From Bacillota bacterium (GTDB lineage Bacteria > Bacillota > Clostridia > Christensenellales > Aristaeellaceae): a stretch of DNA of 19,369 nt. Positions 1 to 8,001 of the stretch are shown here, piece after piece (the stretch's first letter is position 1; every line of letters begins with the position of its first letter). The notes under the pieces were generated by a model, which was not told where the DNA came from, ran no database searches, and saw only the letters and a list, made by a program, of their open reading frames with translations. The stretch spans positions 1-19,369 of the forward strand of contig JAEVYX010000059.1 of the NCBI GenBank assembly GCA_023392515.1. The letters are read 5' to 3'. Position numbers and translations under genes: made by a program.

Positions 1-18
1 GTGAAGGGTGTAAGGAAA

Positions 19-151
19 CCTTGCTCCGCAAGGCTTCCGAAGCCACCGCACATGTCGCTGGCTTCGGATTTAAAGTCGGAGGGGTCGCCCCTCCGACACC
101 TCCCAGAGGTTTTTTGACAGTCTGAGCGGCAGATCAAATCCGTCTGCCGCT
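19..151. other. cluster of five consecutive perfect hairpins
   Basis: The 215 bases before the first gene contain no credible coding region but five inverted repeats one after another: CCTTGC/GCAAGG (19-24/28-33), TCCGAAGCCA/TGGCTTCGGA (36-45/59-68), GTCGGAGGGG/CCCCTCCGAC (75-84/88-97), ACCTC/GAGGT (98-102/106-110) and AGCGGCAGA/TCTGCCGCT (125-133/143-151). All arms are perfectly complementary. The cluster lies downstream of the pdxA-like gene, where the minus-strand operon ends, and it may also close an unseen plus-strand gene to the left. It could be stacked terminators or a dispersed intergenic repeat; the sequence alone does not decide. Confidence 0.5.
98..115 (+). terminator. putative rho-independent terminator (plus strand)
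   Basis: A short 5-bp stem ACCTC/GAGGT with a CCA loop runs directly into six T residues (110-115). The strong 10-bp GC-rich hairpin at 75-97 lies immediately upstream and may add to it. It would end transcription of a plus-strand gene located left of the window. Confidence 0.4.
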
Positions 152-215
152 GCTTAAAACTTGTTTTCTTTATCATGAACGAGTAGTTATTAACCGTTCT
201 TAATCGACATGGGCA

Positions 216-1241
216 TCAATGCCGAGACAAGCGGATGCCATATTCGATGGCGTTGACGAGGCTTTCCTCGGTAGCTGTTCCTTTGCCCGCTTGGTCAAAA
301 GCCGTTCCATGATCGACCGCACTGCGTATGATGGGCAGTCCCAGGGTGATATTCACACCTGACACGCTTTTCCACAAGCCTGTTGATTCGTCAAGTTGAA
401 AACCAAGCACCTTAAGTGGAATATGTCCCTGATCGTGATACTGGGCCACAACAATATCATACTGCCCCCCGATTGCCTTGGAAAAGAGTGTGTCCGGCGG
501 AATAGGGCCTTGGGCGTCGATTCCATTCTCCCTTGCAGTTTGGATAGCCGGCATAATATCGTCTATTTCCTCGTGCCCAAACAGCCCATTTTCACCCGCG
601 TGCGGGTTAAGGCCCGCTACGCCGATACGCGGATTGGCAATGCCCAGCTGCTTGCAGGTATGGTATGCCAGACGTATTACCTCAAGCTCACGGTCCTTTT
701 TGCAGCGGTCACAGGCTTCGCGCAGAGAAACATGGGTAGATACATGCACTACGCGCAAATTTCCATGCGCCAGCATCATCGCATAACTCTTCGTTCCCGT
801 CTTTTCCGCAAAGATCTCCGTATGCCCGGAATAATGCCATCCCGCAAGGTTGAGCGCCTCTTTATTCATCGGTCCGGTGATCGTTGCGTCAACTTCCTTC
901 TCCATTGCCATCCGGATCACTTTTTCGATTGCCCTATATGCCGCATTTCCGCCCTGCAGGCTTACCTTGCCCAGTTCCAATGTGTCCATATCTACAATAT
1001 CCTGGTCAAGAATATCGATGGTCCCATATATGAACCTGGCTTCGCCAACGCTTGTTACCGGATGCACCTTCATGTTGGCTTTCACTATGGCTACAGCGTT
1101 TTCCAGTACCCTTGCGCTGCCCACAACCAAAGGACGGCATTTTTCGTATATCTCCTGCCTTGCCAGCGATTTTGCGGTGATCTCAGGCCCAATACCGCAT
1201 GGATCGCCCATGGTAATCCCTAAAATCGGCCTATCCTTCAC
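216..1241 (-). CDS. pdxA2: PdxA2-like 4-phospho-D-threonate/D-erythronate dehydrogenase
   Basis: PdxA-family NAD-dependent, metal-dependent dehydrogenase of 341 residues. Family signatures are visible: GITMGDPCGIGPE at 8-20, SGHTE at 138-142, STHVSL around 168-173, LNPHAGE at 211-217 and YHDQGH at 268-273; His170, His214 and His269 correspond to the metal-binding histidines. The vitamin B6 enzyme oxidises 4-phosphohydroxythreonine. Copies next to DUF1537 kinases instead oxidise 4-phospho-D-threonate or 4-phospho-D-erythronate, which then decarboxylates to dihydroxyacetone phosphate. Since a DUF1537 kinase heads this operon and no other B6 gene is nearby, the catabolic role is preferred. The start chosen is GTG at 1241, ten bases after AAAAAGG; GTG at 1250 sits too close to that site, and starts further upstream have none. 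The start overlaps the end of the flavoprotein gene, suggesting translational coupling. It is the last gene of the operon. Confidence 0.88.
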   Translation of the reverse strand: MKDRPILGITMGDPCGIGPEITAKSLARQEIYEKCRPLVVGSARVLENAVAIVKANMKVHPVTSVGEARFIYGTIDILDQDIVDMDTLELGKVSLQGGNAAYRAIEKVIRMAMEKEVDATITGPMNKEALNLAGWHYSGHTEIFAEKTGTKSYAMMLAHGNLRVVHVSTHVSLREACDRCKKDRELEVIRLAYHTCKQLGIANPRIGVAGLNPHAGENGLFGHEEIDDIMPAIQTARENGIDAQGPIPPDTLFSKAIGGQYDIVVAQYHDQGHIPLKVLGFQLDESTGLWKSVSGVNITLGLPIIRSAVDHGTAFDQAGKGTATEESLVNAIEYGIRLSRH

Positions 1242-2769
1242 ATGCTTCACACCTTTTTGCCGTTCGTTCGTATTTTTTGTCCGCATCAGGGTAGTCAAGG
1301 CGCATATGGGCACCCCGGCTTTCCTTTCTCATAAGCGCCGCGCTAACCATTAGCCGCATGGAAAGAATCGTCTGATACGCGCAATCGTCCTTCCGCAGCA
1401 ATGGGTCGTTAAGTATGTCCAGCAGGGCCATTTCAGCATCAAGCAGCGTTTGTCCGGCTCGGTAAATGCCAAGCGCATTAGCGGCAATCTCCCGGGCGCC
1501 AGGCACAAATCTCTTATATACCGATTCATCCGCCACATATTCGACCGGCAGTTCATCTTTCACAGAGGTTCGTTCGGCCTTAGCAATTGCTTCAGCACAC
1601 AAAAGACCTGAAAGCGTTGCCTGGCTGGCTGCGTTTCCGGCACAGCGGCAGGCGCCATGCACTCCACCGCAAGCTTCACCAACTGCATAAAACCCGGGCA
1701 GCGTCGATTGATAACCAGCATCTACCTTAATGCCTCCCGAGAAGCTGTGGGGCATGGGGCCAACCTCAATCAGCTGCTTATTGGGGTCTGCCCCGTTTTC
1801 CATAAGGCGGTCAAAGAACCAGGGGTAAGCTTTGAGGATATTCCGATCGATGTGCCGAAGATCGACCCAGCACCCTCCATGGGGTGATCCCTTCCCGGCT
1901 TTGACCTGCTTCCAGATTTCCCGGTTAATGAGCGTTTTGGGCGCTCCGCCTTCGCCCACCGGGCGAACCTTCAGCAAGAAGCGCTCACCTTCGCTGTTGA
2001 GAAGATATGCACCCTCCCCTAACATAGCCGTGGGGCATGGCTCTCCAACAGCTCCAGGCGGATCTAGAACCACCATGGGTTCATACTCCAGAAATTCAAT
2101 GTCAATCAATTCAGCCCCGGCCTCATGCGCGATGGCGAGGGTGTTGCCCTTGATATCATCGGGATAGGTGGATGCACCCAGCAAATGCCCAATGCCGCCC
2201 CAAGCCGCCACGACGGCAGGTGCATATACATTGGAAAGCGCTCCGGAGGGATCCCGAACCGTAATACCGCAGGTGCGCCCATCCTGCTTAAGCAGTTTCA
2301 GGCATTCATAGCCATCAAAAAACTGCACGCCCTTTTCCTTCAACCATTCCGTTAATGTGCGAAAGATTCGAACCCCGATTAGTTCCTCCGTGCAGCACAG
2401 GGAGCGGGGATGGGTATGCCCTGATACATGTCTAAGCAGCGTTGAGCCGTCTTGCTTGCGGGCAAACTGAACGCCGCATCGTCTGAGAAGCGCATAGCCA
2501 TTTACTGTATTATCGCACATCTCGCGCACAAGGCACGGATCTCCAAGATTGTAGCCGGCATGTAACATATCCTCACAGTATTCTTCGGGTAAATCTCCAT
2601 ACGGATTATCCGGTAGCACAAAATTGATCGCGGCTATATAGGGGGTGCCCCCCAGACCCGTAGCGTACAGGCTTATGTTTTTGACTTCCTTTTCAGTAAG
2701 CCTGGCGGCGCATGCAAGCGCTGCCAAACCGGAGCCTACGATTATCACGCCGTGTTGATTGCTTGGCAT
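1231..2769 (-). CDS. fumarate reductase/succinate dehydrogenase-like flavoprotein
   Basis: Soluble FAD-dependent oxidoreductase of 512 residues in the SdhA/FrdA/NadB superfamily. Seen: an N-terminal dinucleotide fold IIVGSGLAALA (9-19), GEGAYLLNSEGERF (251-264), PMPHSFSGGIKVD (338-350), YAVGEACGGVHGACRCAGN (361-379) and SRGAHMRLDYP near the C-terminus (R490). His341 and Arg375 match conserved substrate-site residues of SdhA (His354, Arg399). However, the FQFHP histidine is Glu230 and the RGEGG arginine (proton shuttle in fumarate reductases) is Leu250, and no histidine for covalent FAD is apparent. It has no signal peptide or haem domain, so it should act in the cytoplasm. It probably oxidises or reduces an intermediate of the operon's pathway, and the substrate is unknown. 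The ATG at 2769 follows AAGGAG at 8-base spacing. The gene lies 20 bases after the TRAP permease gene. Confidence 0.85.
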   Translation of the reverse strand: MPSNQHGVIIVGSGLAALACAARLTEKEVKNISLYATGLGGTPYIAAINFVLPDNPYGDLPEEYCEDMLHAGYNLGDPCLVREMCDNTVNGYALLRRCGVQFARKQDGSTLLRHVSGHTHPRSLCCTEELIGVRIFRTLTEWLKEKGVQFFDGYECLKLLKQDGRTCGITVRDPSGALSNVYAPAVVAAWGGIGHLLGASTYPDDIKGNTLAIAHEAGAELIDIEFLEYEPMVVLDPPGAVGEPCPTAMLGEGAYLLNSEGERFLLKVRPVGEGGAPKTLINREIWKQVKAGKGSPHGGCWVDLRHIDRNILKAYPWFFDRLMENGADPNKQLIEVGPMPHSFSGGIKVDAGYQSTLPGFYAVGEACGGVHGACRCAGNAASQATLSGLLCAEAIAKAERTSVKDELPVEYVADESVYKRFVPGAREIAANALGIYRAGQTLLDAEMALLDILNDPLLRKDDCAYQTILSMRLMVSAALMRKESRGAHMRLDYPDADKKYERTAKRCEACEG

Positions 2770-2789
2770 ATCCTTATCTCCTTTCGCCG

Positions 2790-4706
2790 CTATACGGAGG
2801 CAATATTGGAGGATTGCTTTTTTGCCTGCAAATGGTTTAGTGTAAGAACGCCGGCAGCAATGATAACACCAACCACCGTGGTTATCTCTTCAGGGCTGAT
2901 CGTACCTATGGCCGTTGCGAGCAGCACAATACGCTCCCACACCTGCAGCTTGGTTTTGAAAAATCCCGAAACCACGATTGCAAGGAGATATGATCCCGTA
3001 AAAAGCTGCACAGCTCCCAGAACGATTTGCAGCAACGTGCCTTCCAGCAGAATAGCCGGATTGTAGACAAAGATAAACGGAGCCAGGAAGCCGACAAGCG
3101 CGTAGGTCATGCCGGTCCAGCCGGTCTTCATGGCCGATGCGCCTGCAATCCCTGCCGCTGTATACGATGCGACACAGACAGGCGGCGTAATCTGCGCCAT
3201 GATGCCAAAGTAAAATACAAACATGTTTGCTACAAGGGGACTGACGCCAAGTCCGCGAATGACCGGAACAAAGAGGATCACGCCTACCAAATATGCAGCG
3301 ACAGTCGGCAGCGCCATGCCCAGCAATATGCAGCCGACCATGGCTACCAGCAGCGCCAGAAAAAGATAGCTTTGTCCAAGGGTACCAATTACGCTGGTCA
3401 AATTTGTTGCAAAACTCGTCTGCATCGTCACAACATTAATGATAATACCGCACGCGGCTGTGGGAATAGCAATCTCCGCCGCCTGTTTCGCACCTTGCAG
3501 GCAGCACTTGCCCAGTTCTCTAAGATTGGCATAATTTTTCCGGTCATTGACAAAATAGCTTATTACATTGCATGCCAGGCAGCTGAAAATGCCTACCATT
3601 CCTGAGCGCATGAGGGAATTGCCCCGAATGATCCAAATCACCAATAAAATAGCAGGAAGGAGCAAATACAGGCGTGGCAGTATCTTTTGCTCCACTTTGA
3701 TTTCAACATCTGCGCCTGCCGTGGCAACGGCACGCTTGCGCGCCAGCATCGTTACCAGAACAAATACCGCAAAGTAAAAGGCCAGCGCGGGAAGGATAGC
3801 GGACTTTGCCACCGTGAAGTAGCTTACACCCAGCATCTCCGCCATAATAAAGGCACCTATGCCCATGATAGGGGGCATAATCTGTCCGCCGGTAGACGCA
3901 ACCGCTTCAATTGCACCTGCCTCATGCGGTGCGTATCCGATCTTTTTCATCATAGGAATCGTCATGACGCCGGTTGTGGATACATTGGCCACAGCAGATC
4001 CGGAAATCATGCCCATCAAGCCGGATGAGATAACAGCAGCTTTTGCAGGGCCGCCTGAGCTTTTATTTGAAAATTTCATGCCGATGTCTATCAGCAGCTG
4101 ACCGCCGCCGCATGTGGAGAAGAAAACGCCGAATACAATAAAGTAAAACAAACAGCTGGCCGATGTATACAGCGGGGTTCCAAAGATGCCGGATTCCCCC
4201 ATGGTCATTCCCTGTGTGAATTGTGCAAGGAATCTTGCAAAAGACTTGCCTTTCGTGAACAAAATGCCTGGCAAATAAGGCGACAGCCATGCATAAGCAA
4301 TAAATATGGATATAAAGATCAAAAGAACTGAACCGAGCGTTCTTCTTACGGCCTCCAGCAGCAATAGGCAGGTAACAAGCATGAACACAATATCGATAGG
4401 CTTCACGGTATCAATAAAGGGGACAAAATCAATCAGCCGCTGGCTGTTGGTGATTACGTAATACAGCATGAAAGCAATGCCGGCAAATGCAGCCATATCA
4501 AAAGCCAGAAGCCATTTCTTCCCGGGACACTTTTCATTGACGGGCTTATATAAGTAGATGACCGCCAGCGCAAGGATGAGATGCAGCGGACTTTGCCGCA
4601 TAGGAGGCAGCTGTTTTATCAATGCCAGATATATTTGGAAAACAAAGAACAGAGCGACAATAGCAATAATGATTGCCTTTTTTGGCGCCATCTTCTCGCT
4701 GCTCAT
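2790..4706 (-). CDS. TRAP transporter fused permease (DctQM type, TAXI family)
   Basis: Integral membrane protein of 638 residues with about 16 hydrophobic segments, the length expected for fused small and large TRAP subunits (4TM/12TM fusion) that pair with TAXI binding proteins. The large DctM part is recognisable from the glycine-rich stretch ISSGLMGMISGSAVANVSTTG, then GGQIMPPIMGIGAFIMAE and, later, LGMALPTVAAYLVG and ITPPVCVASYTAAGIA. TRAP systems import organic acids using an ion gradient. The binding protein gene lies just upstream, so the pair forms one importer, presumably for the acid the operon degrades. The ATG at 4706 follows GGAGG at 7-base spacing; an in-frame ATG at 4724 precedes that site and is rejected. 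Confidence 0.93.
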   Translation of the reverse strand: MSSEKMAPKKAIIIAIVALFFVFQIYLALIKQLPPMRQSPLHLILALAVIYLYKPVNEKCPGKKWLLAFDMAAFAGIAFMLYYVITNSQRLIDFVPFIDTVKPIDIVFMLVTCLLLLEAVRRTLGSVLLIFISIFIAYAWLSPYLPGILFTKGKSFARFLAQFTQGMTMGESGIFGTPLYTSASCLFYFIVFGVFFSTCGGGQLLIDIGMKFSNKSSGGPAKAAVISSGLMGMISGSAVANVSTTGVMTIPMMKKIGYAPHEAGAIEAVASTGGQIMPPIMGIGAFIMAEMLGVSYFTVAKSAILPALAFYFAVFVLVTMLARKRAVATAGADVEIKVEQKILPRLYLLLPAILLVIWIIRGNSLMRSGMVGIFSCLACNVISYFVNDRKNYANLRELGKCCLQGAKQAAEIAIPTAACGIIINVVTMQTSFATNLTSVIGTLGQSYLFLALLVAMVGCILLGMALPTVAAYLVGVILFVPVIRGLGVSPLVANMFVFYFGIMAQITPPVCVASYTAAGIAGASAMKTGWTGMTYALVGFLAPFIFVYNPAILLEGTLLQIVLGAVQLFTGSYLLAIVVSGFFKTKLQVWERIVLLATAIGTISPEEITTVVGVIIAAGVLTLNHLQAKKQSSNIASV

Positions 4707-4745
4707 AAAAAGACCTCCAATCATTTAGAAAGTATCCGCTAGAGC

Positions 4746-4764
4746 AAAAAAGGAGACATCTCCT
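4746..4764 (-). terminator. weak intra-operon terminator between SBP and permease
   Basis: Read on the minus strand, the hairpin AGGAG-ATGT-CTCCT is followed at once by a run of T residues (plus-strand A run 4746-4751). It lies between the binding protein and permease genes. The short stem suggests partial termination, giving more binding protein than permease mRNA. Confidence 0.45.
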
Positions 4765-4798
4765 ACATGCGCGGCCGATTCGGCGCCACATATTAGGC

Positions 4799-4837
4799 GG
4801 AGCTTCACGAGCGAAGGATTTCCGCTCGTGAAGCTCC
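4799..4837 (-). promoter_or_regulatory. 15-bp perfect stem-loop downstream of the binding protein gene
   Basis: Arms GGAGCTTCACGAGCG (4799-4813) and CGCTCGTGAAGCTCC (4823-4837) are perfectly complementary around a 9-base loop, starting 16 bases past the stop of the solute-binding protein gene. No T run follows, so it is more likely an mRNA 3'-end stabiliser or pause element than a terminator. Similar stem-loops often follow binding-protein genes in transporter operons. Confidence 0.6.
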
Positions 4838-4853
4838 TTCCATGTCTGAAAGA

Positions 4854-5882
4854 TCAGTTCACTTTGTAACCCATTTCGGTGTAGTATGCCAATGCGCCGG
4901 GATGAAGCGCAACGCCGGTCAGCGTAATGGAGCCAGCAGTTCCAGGATTGAAATACTTCATGGCGGCAACAGCATCACCAAGATCCTTCGCGTTTTCGCA
5001 GATCGCCTTTGTCAGGGTATATGCCACAGCATCTTCCATGGTGGTAGATACGAGCACAACCTGCTGCGAGCCTACGGTTTTGATTTCACTTTCCTGGCGG
5101 TTCCAGGTGTTGGGTTCCACGGTTACATAGTCATAGCCCATCAGCACGAGCTTGGCCAGCGTATCATCAGAAATCTGTACATCATACATGTCGTGAGTCA
5201 GGCAAAGTTCGGTGGTATTGGCCTGACCAGCGCCCAGGTGATCGATGGTCATATGGTACAGATCATCCTGCAGGCCGCTTTTGATAGCGTCGCCGCCGGT
5301 CTTTTCCACAATTCCGCCCCAGGAGATGATATCGTCAAAGGTGACGCCCACAGCCTCAAGCACCTTTTCTGCGCTAAGCTCGCCCAAGGTACCATTCTTT
5401 TTGATGATGAGCTTTACGGGATACTTCTTCGCAACCAGGTCTTCCAAGGTGGAAATGCCCGTCTCATCAACAAATTTCTGTGTAAACATAACGTTTACAA
5501 AATCATGTCCCATACCACCGGCCAATGCGGCAATTGAGGTTGTGGGTTCATTATCAAGAATGCCTTCCTCAAAAGACCACTTAGCCGGGCCGGCGTTGGA
5601 CATAACCATGTCGCACTGTTCGGCATTGTTAACAATAATCGGAGCACCGACACCACCGGGAGATGTGGTGGTAATGTTGACCTTGGATCCTTCGGGCAGC
5701 AGTTTGAGAACCGCCGCTTGAATCGCCGCCGCATACGTGTAAGCAGCCGTGCCGACTTCTTGTGCCGCAAACGTCAATTCAACCGGCGCAGCCAGCGTAT
5801 ACTGCCCTTCGGCCAGAACGGACGTGATGGAGCATGCCAGCACCATGGCCAGTGACAATACTAGGACGAGTAGCCTCTTCAT
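4854..5882 (-). CDS. TAXI-family TRAP solute-binding protein
   Basis: Periplasmic-type receptor of 342 residues. The N-terminus MKRLLVLVLSLAMVLACSITSVLA is a signal sequence. VLAC at 14-17 could act as a lipobox, but leucine at -2 is unusual; VLA-E at 22-25 could be a signal peptidase I site, so lipoprotein anchoring is likely but not certain. The mature part fits the TAXI family (ELTFAAQEVGTAAYTYAAAIQ near the start, then ITTTSPGGVGAPIIVNNAEQCDMVMSNAGPA, the strand-turn region lining the ligand pocket). It delivers the substrate to the fused permease encoded next. The ATG at 5882 follows AAGGAGG at 8-base spacing, the strongest ribosome site of the operon and consistent with high expression. 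The ligand cannot be predicted from sequence. Confidence 0.92.
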   Translation of the reverse strand: MKRLLVLVLSLAMVLACSITSVLAEGQYTLAAPVELTFAAQEVGTAAYTYAAAIQAAVLKLLPEGSKVNITTTSPGGVGAPIIVNNAEQCDMVMSNAGPAKWSFEEGILDNEPTTSIAALAGGMGHDFVNVMFTQKFVDETGISTLEDLVAKKYPVKLIIKKNGTLGELSAEKVLEAVGVTFDDIISWGGIVEKTGGDAIKSGLQDDLYHMTIDHLGAGQANTTELCLTHDMYDVQISDDTLAKLVLMGYDYVTVEPNTWNRQESEIKTVGSQQVVLVSTTMEDAVAYTLTKAICENAKDLGDAVAAMKYFNPGTAGSITLTGVALHPGALAYYTEMGYKVN

Positions 5883-5957
5883 GGAATAATCCTCCTTTTT
5901 TTATTTATCCGCATATGCAGATAATCTGAACCGCCTCGCACGGGCGATATCATTCCG

Positions 5958-6854
5958 TCAGCACATACCCTTTTGGGCATTCTCGGCAAGTACCTTTTGG
6001 ATAGCTTCCAGGCCTTCGGGAGGAATCAGGTTAAATGGTGCCCGGCAGGGTCCTACGGGGTAACCAAGCATGGCCACCGCCTTTTTCACTATGGTGTTAG
6101 GATTCCCGAACTTGAAACAGGCACGGAAACTGCGAATGCTGTCCTGATAAGCGCGTGCCTGCTCATAGTCTCCCGCAATGAAGCACTCATAGATGGACGA
6201 CATGGTTCGGGGATATACATTTGCACACCCGGCAATACCACCGGCGCCCCCCGCGTACAGATTCCACAATATCAAGCTATCGTTGCCGGAAAGCACGCTA
6301 AAGGGGTTTTTGCTTTTTGTTTGTTCGATGTATTGCAGCATGTTGTCAAAATTCCCGGAGGAATCCTTCACGCCCACAATGTTCTCAATGGCGGCTAGCT
6401 TTCCAACCGTTGCCGGCGCAAGGGCATTGCCGGTACGCGCCGGAATGTTGTACAGTACAATTGGCATATCGACGGCCTTTGCCACAGCCAGATAATGTTC
6501 ATACAGTTCATCCTGACTGGCCGCTGCAAATGAAGGCGTAATGACAGACAACACGTCCGCGCCAACGCTTCTGGCCATCTGGGATTGGCAGATCGTGTCC
6601 TTCGTCCCGATGCAGCCCGTGCCTGCGTAAACCGGAACGCGGCCGTTTGCTTCTTCGACTACGATCTCAAGCACCCGTTCCTTTTCCTGATTGGTAAGAA
6701 TATAGCCCTCCCCGTTTGTACCAAAGCAAAAGACACCATGTACGCCGCCTTCGATCATACGGTTGACCTGGCTGCGCAATTCCTGCTCGTTAATGGATTC
6801 ATCTTCGAACATGGGAGTAAGAATCGGGGGAATGATCCCTTTCACTTCAGTCAC
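5958..6854 (-). CDS. DapA/NAL-superfamily pyruvate-type lyase or aldolase
   Basis: TIM-barrel Schiff-base enzyme of 298 residues in the dihydrodipicolinate synthase/N-acetylneuraminate lyase superfamily. Schiff-base Lys163 (VGVKDSS), Tyr135 and Arg140 (YNIPARTG) and the carboxylate-binding GTNGEG loop (45-50) are present. The second tyrosine of true DapA (the PYYN motif) is absent: the equivalent stretch is TPSFAA at 106-111. Together with the catabolic neighbours this argues against lysine biosynthesis. Members of this group split or form 2-keto acids with pyruvate, so a role in aldol cleavage of a pathway 2-keto acid is inferred. The start is GTG at 6854, 9 bases after GGAGG, and overlaps the end of the alcohol dehydrogenase gene by 8 bases, indicating coupled translation. 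Confidence 0.85.
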   Translation of the reverse strand: MTEVKGIIPPILTPMFEDESINEQELRSQVNRMIEGGVHGVFCFGTNGEGYILTNQEKERVLEIVVEEANGRVPVYAGTGCIGTKDTICQSQMARSVGADVLSVITPSFAAASQDELYEHYLAVAKAVDMPIVLYNIPARTGNALAPATVGKLAAIENIVGVKDSSGNFDNMLQYIEQTKSKNPFSVLSGNDSLILWNLYAGGAGGIAGCANVYPRTMSSIYECFIAGDYEQARAYQDSIRSFRACFKFGNPNTIVKKAVAMLGYPVGPCRAPFNLIPPEGLEAIQKVLAENAQKGMC

Positions 6855-8001
6855 AATACATTACCTCCAGATAGATTGAGCGTGCGTCCTCAGCCGTAAT
6901 CTCCCGCTTGTTGTTTGCAAGCAGGCGAGTAACTTTCATTCCTGCGCAAACCAATTCCTCAAGATCGTCGCATCCTATGCCATACGCAGACAGGTTCGTA
7001 TGAATACCAACATTTTTTACAATTTCTTCCATGCGGTGCAGTACCCACTTTGACTTTTCATCGTCCTGCCTTAATACCCCGCCTGGACGTACACGGTCGT
7101 AGATGAATGAAAATTCCTCTGTGCAGCAAGGCTCGTTATAGCGCATAACCGGCATGAGAAGAATGGCGTTGGATATCCCATGGGGAATATGGTATCGCCC
7201 TCCAAGGGGATAAGACAGCGCGTGTACCCCGGTTGTACCGGCTGCAGCAATTGCCACACCTGCATAGAACGAAGCCAGCAGCATATTTGCCTTGGCGGAC
7301 ATGTCCTCCGTGTCTTCCATGCAAGCAGCTTCGATATTCGCCTCAATAAGTCTGAAGGCTTCCAATGCATACAGATTGCTGAACGGCGTTGCTTTTTTGG
7401 ATGTGTAGCACTCAATAGCGTGCGCAAGTGCATCAATCCCCGTTGAAGCAGCAATTTTGCGCGGCAGCTTCCGAATCATTTCCACATTCAAAATTACCGT
7501 ATCCGCAATCATGTCGTAATTCACAATTCCTACCTTCAGCGCTTGCTCAGGAACTGTTACAATCGCGTTTGGCGTAGCTTCCGCTCCCGTTCCAGCCGTT
7601 GTAGGGATCAGGATGGTCCGGTTCGTCTTGACTGCTTGGCCGGGATTATTCAGCAGATCATATATCGTGTATTGATCCGTATCCAGTATACCAGCCAGCT
7701 TCGCAATATCCATGACGCTGCCGCCGCCAACTGCCACGATGATATCCGCACGGAGAGCTCGAAACCGCCTAATGATTTCCGCCGCCTGGTGCACCGTAGG
7801 TTCAGCCGGAAGGTCATCAAGTACATCAACGATTATCCCAGTCTTGGACAATTCATCCAAAACGCCATCTATGAGCCCGGCTTTCCGTATGGTGCAGTCC
7901 GTAAACAGTGCTACACGACTGCTTCCGGCAAGGAGCGCCTCCAATCCGGAAAACGGTTTATCGTCCGAAAGAACCAGCTTTGGCATTCTTAATGCGTACA
8001 T
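6847..8001 (-). CDS. iron-containing (group III) alcohol dehydrogenase
   Basis: NAD(P)-dependent, Fe-type alcohol dehydrogenase of 384 residues, the usual length. Seen: nucleotide-binding GGGSVMD (92-98), PTTAGTGAEAT (133-143) and the four metal ligands Asp190, His194 (IDALAHAIE), His260 and His274 (GVHALSYPLGGRYHIPHG), with the spacing of the family. Enzymes of this type interconvert aldehydes or ketones and alcohols, for example 1,3-propanediol, lactaldehyde or 4-hydroxybutyrate dehydrogenases. Placed between kinase and aldolase genes, it may reduce the aldehyde released by the aldolase or oxidise the imported alcohol group. The ATG at 8001 follows AGGGAAG, and the gene overlaps the end of the kinase gene by 13 bases. 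Confidence 0.92.
   Translation of the reverse strand: MYALRMPKLVLSDDKPFSGLEALLAGSSRVALFTDCTIRKAGLIDGVLDELSKTGIIVDVLDDLPAEPTVHQAAEIIRRFRALRADIIVAVGGGSVMDIAKLAGILDTDQYTIYDLLNNPGQAVKTNRTILIPTTAGTGAEATPNAIVTVPEQALKVGIVNYDMIADTVILNVEMIRKLPRKIAASTGIDALAHAIECYTSKKATPFSNLYALEAFRLIEANIEAACMEDTEDMSAKANMLLASFYAGVAIAAAGTTGVHALSYPLGGRYHIPHGISNAILLMPVMRYNEPCCTEEFSFIYDRVRPGGVLRQDDEKSKWVLHRMEEIVKNVGIHTNLSAYGIGCDDLEELVCAGMKVTRLLANNKREITAEDARSIYLEVMYCD

Noticed and set aside
216..1313. PdxA as vitamin B6 biosynthesis enzyme, with a start at 1313
   Set aside because: The neighbours are a DUF1537 kinase and a TRAP importer, not B6 genes. The extra N-terminal residues before 1250 lack a ribosome site and do not match the family start.
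3027..3605. Plus-strand open frame of 192 codons inside the TRAP permease gene
   Set aside because: It is antisense to a clear membrane protein gene and has a shadow-like composition.
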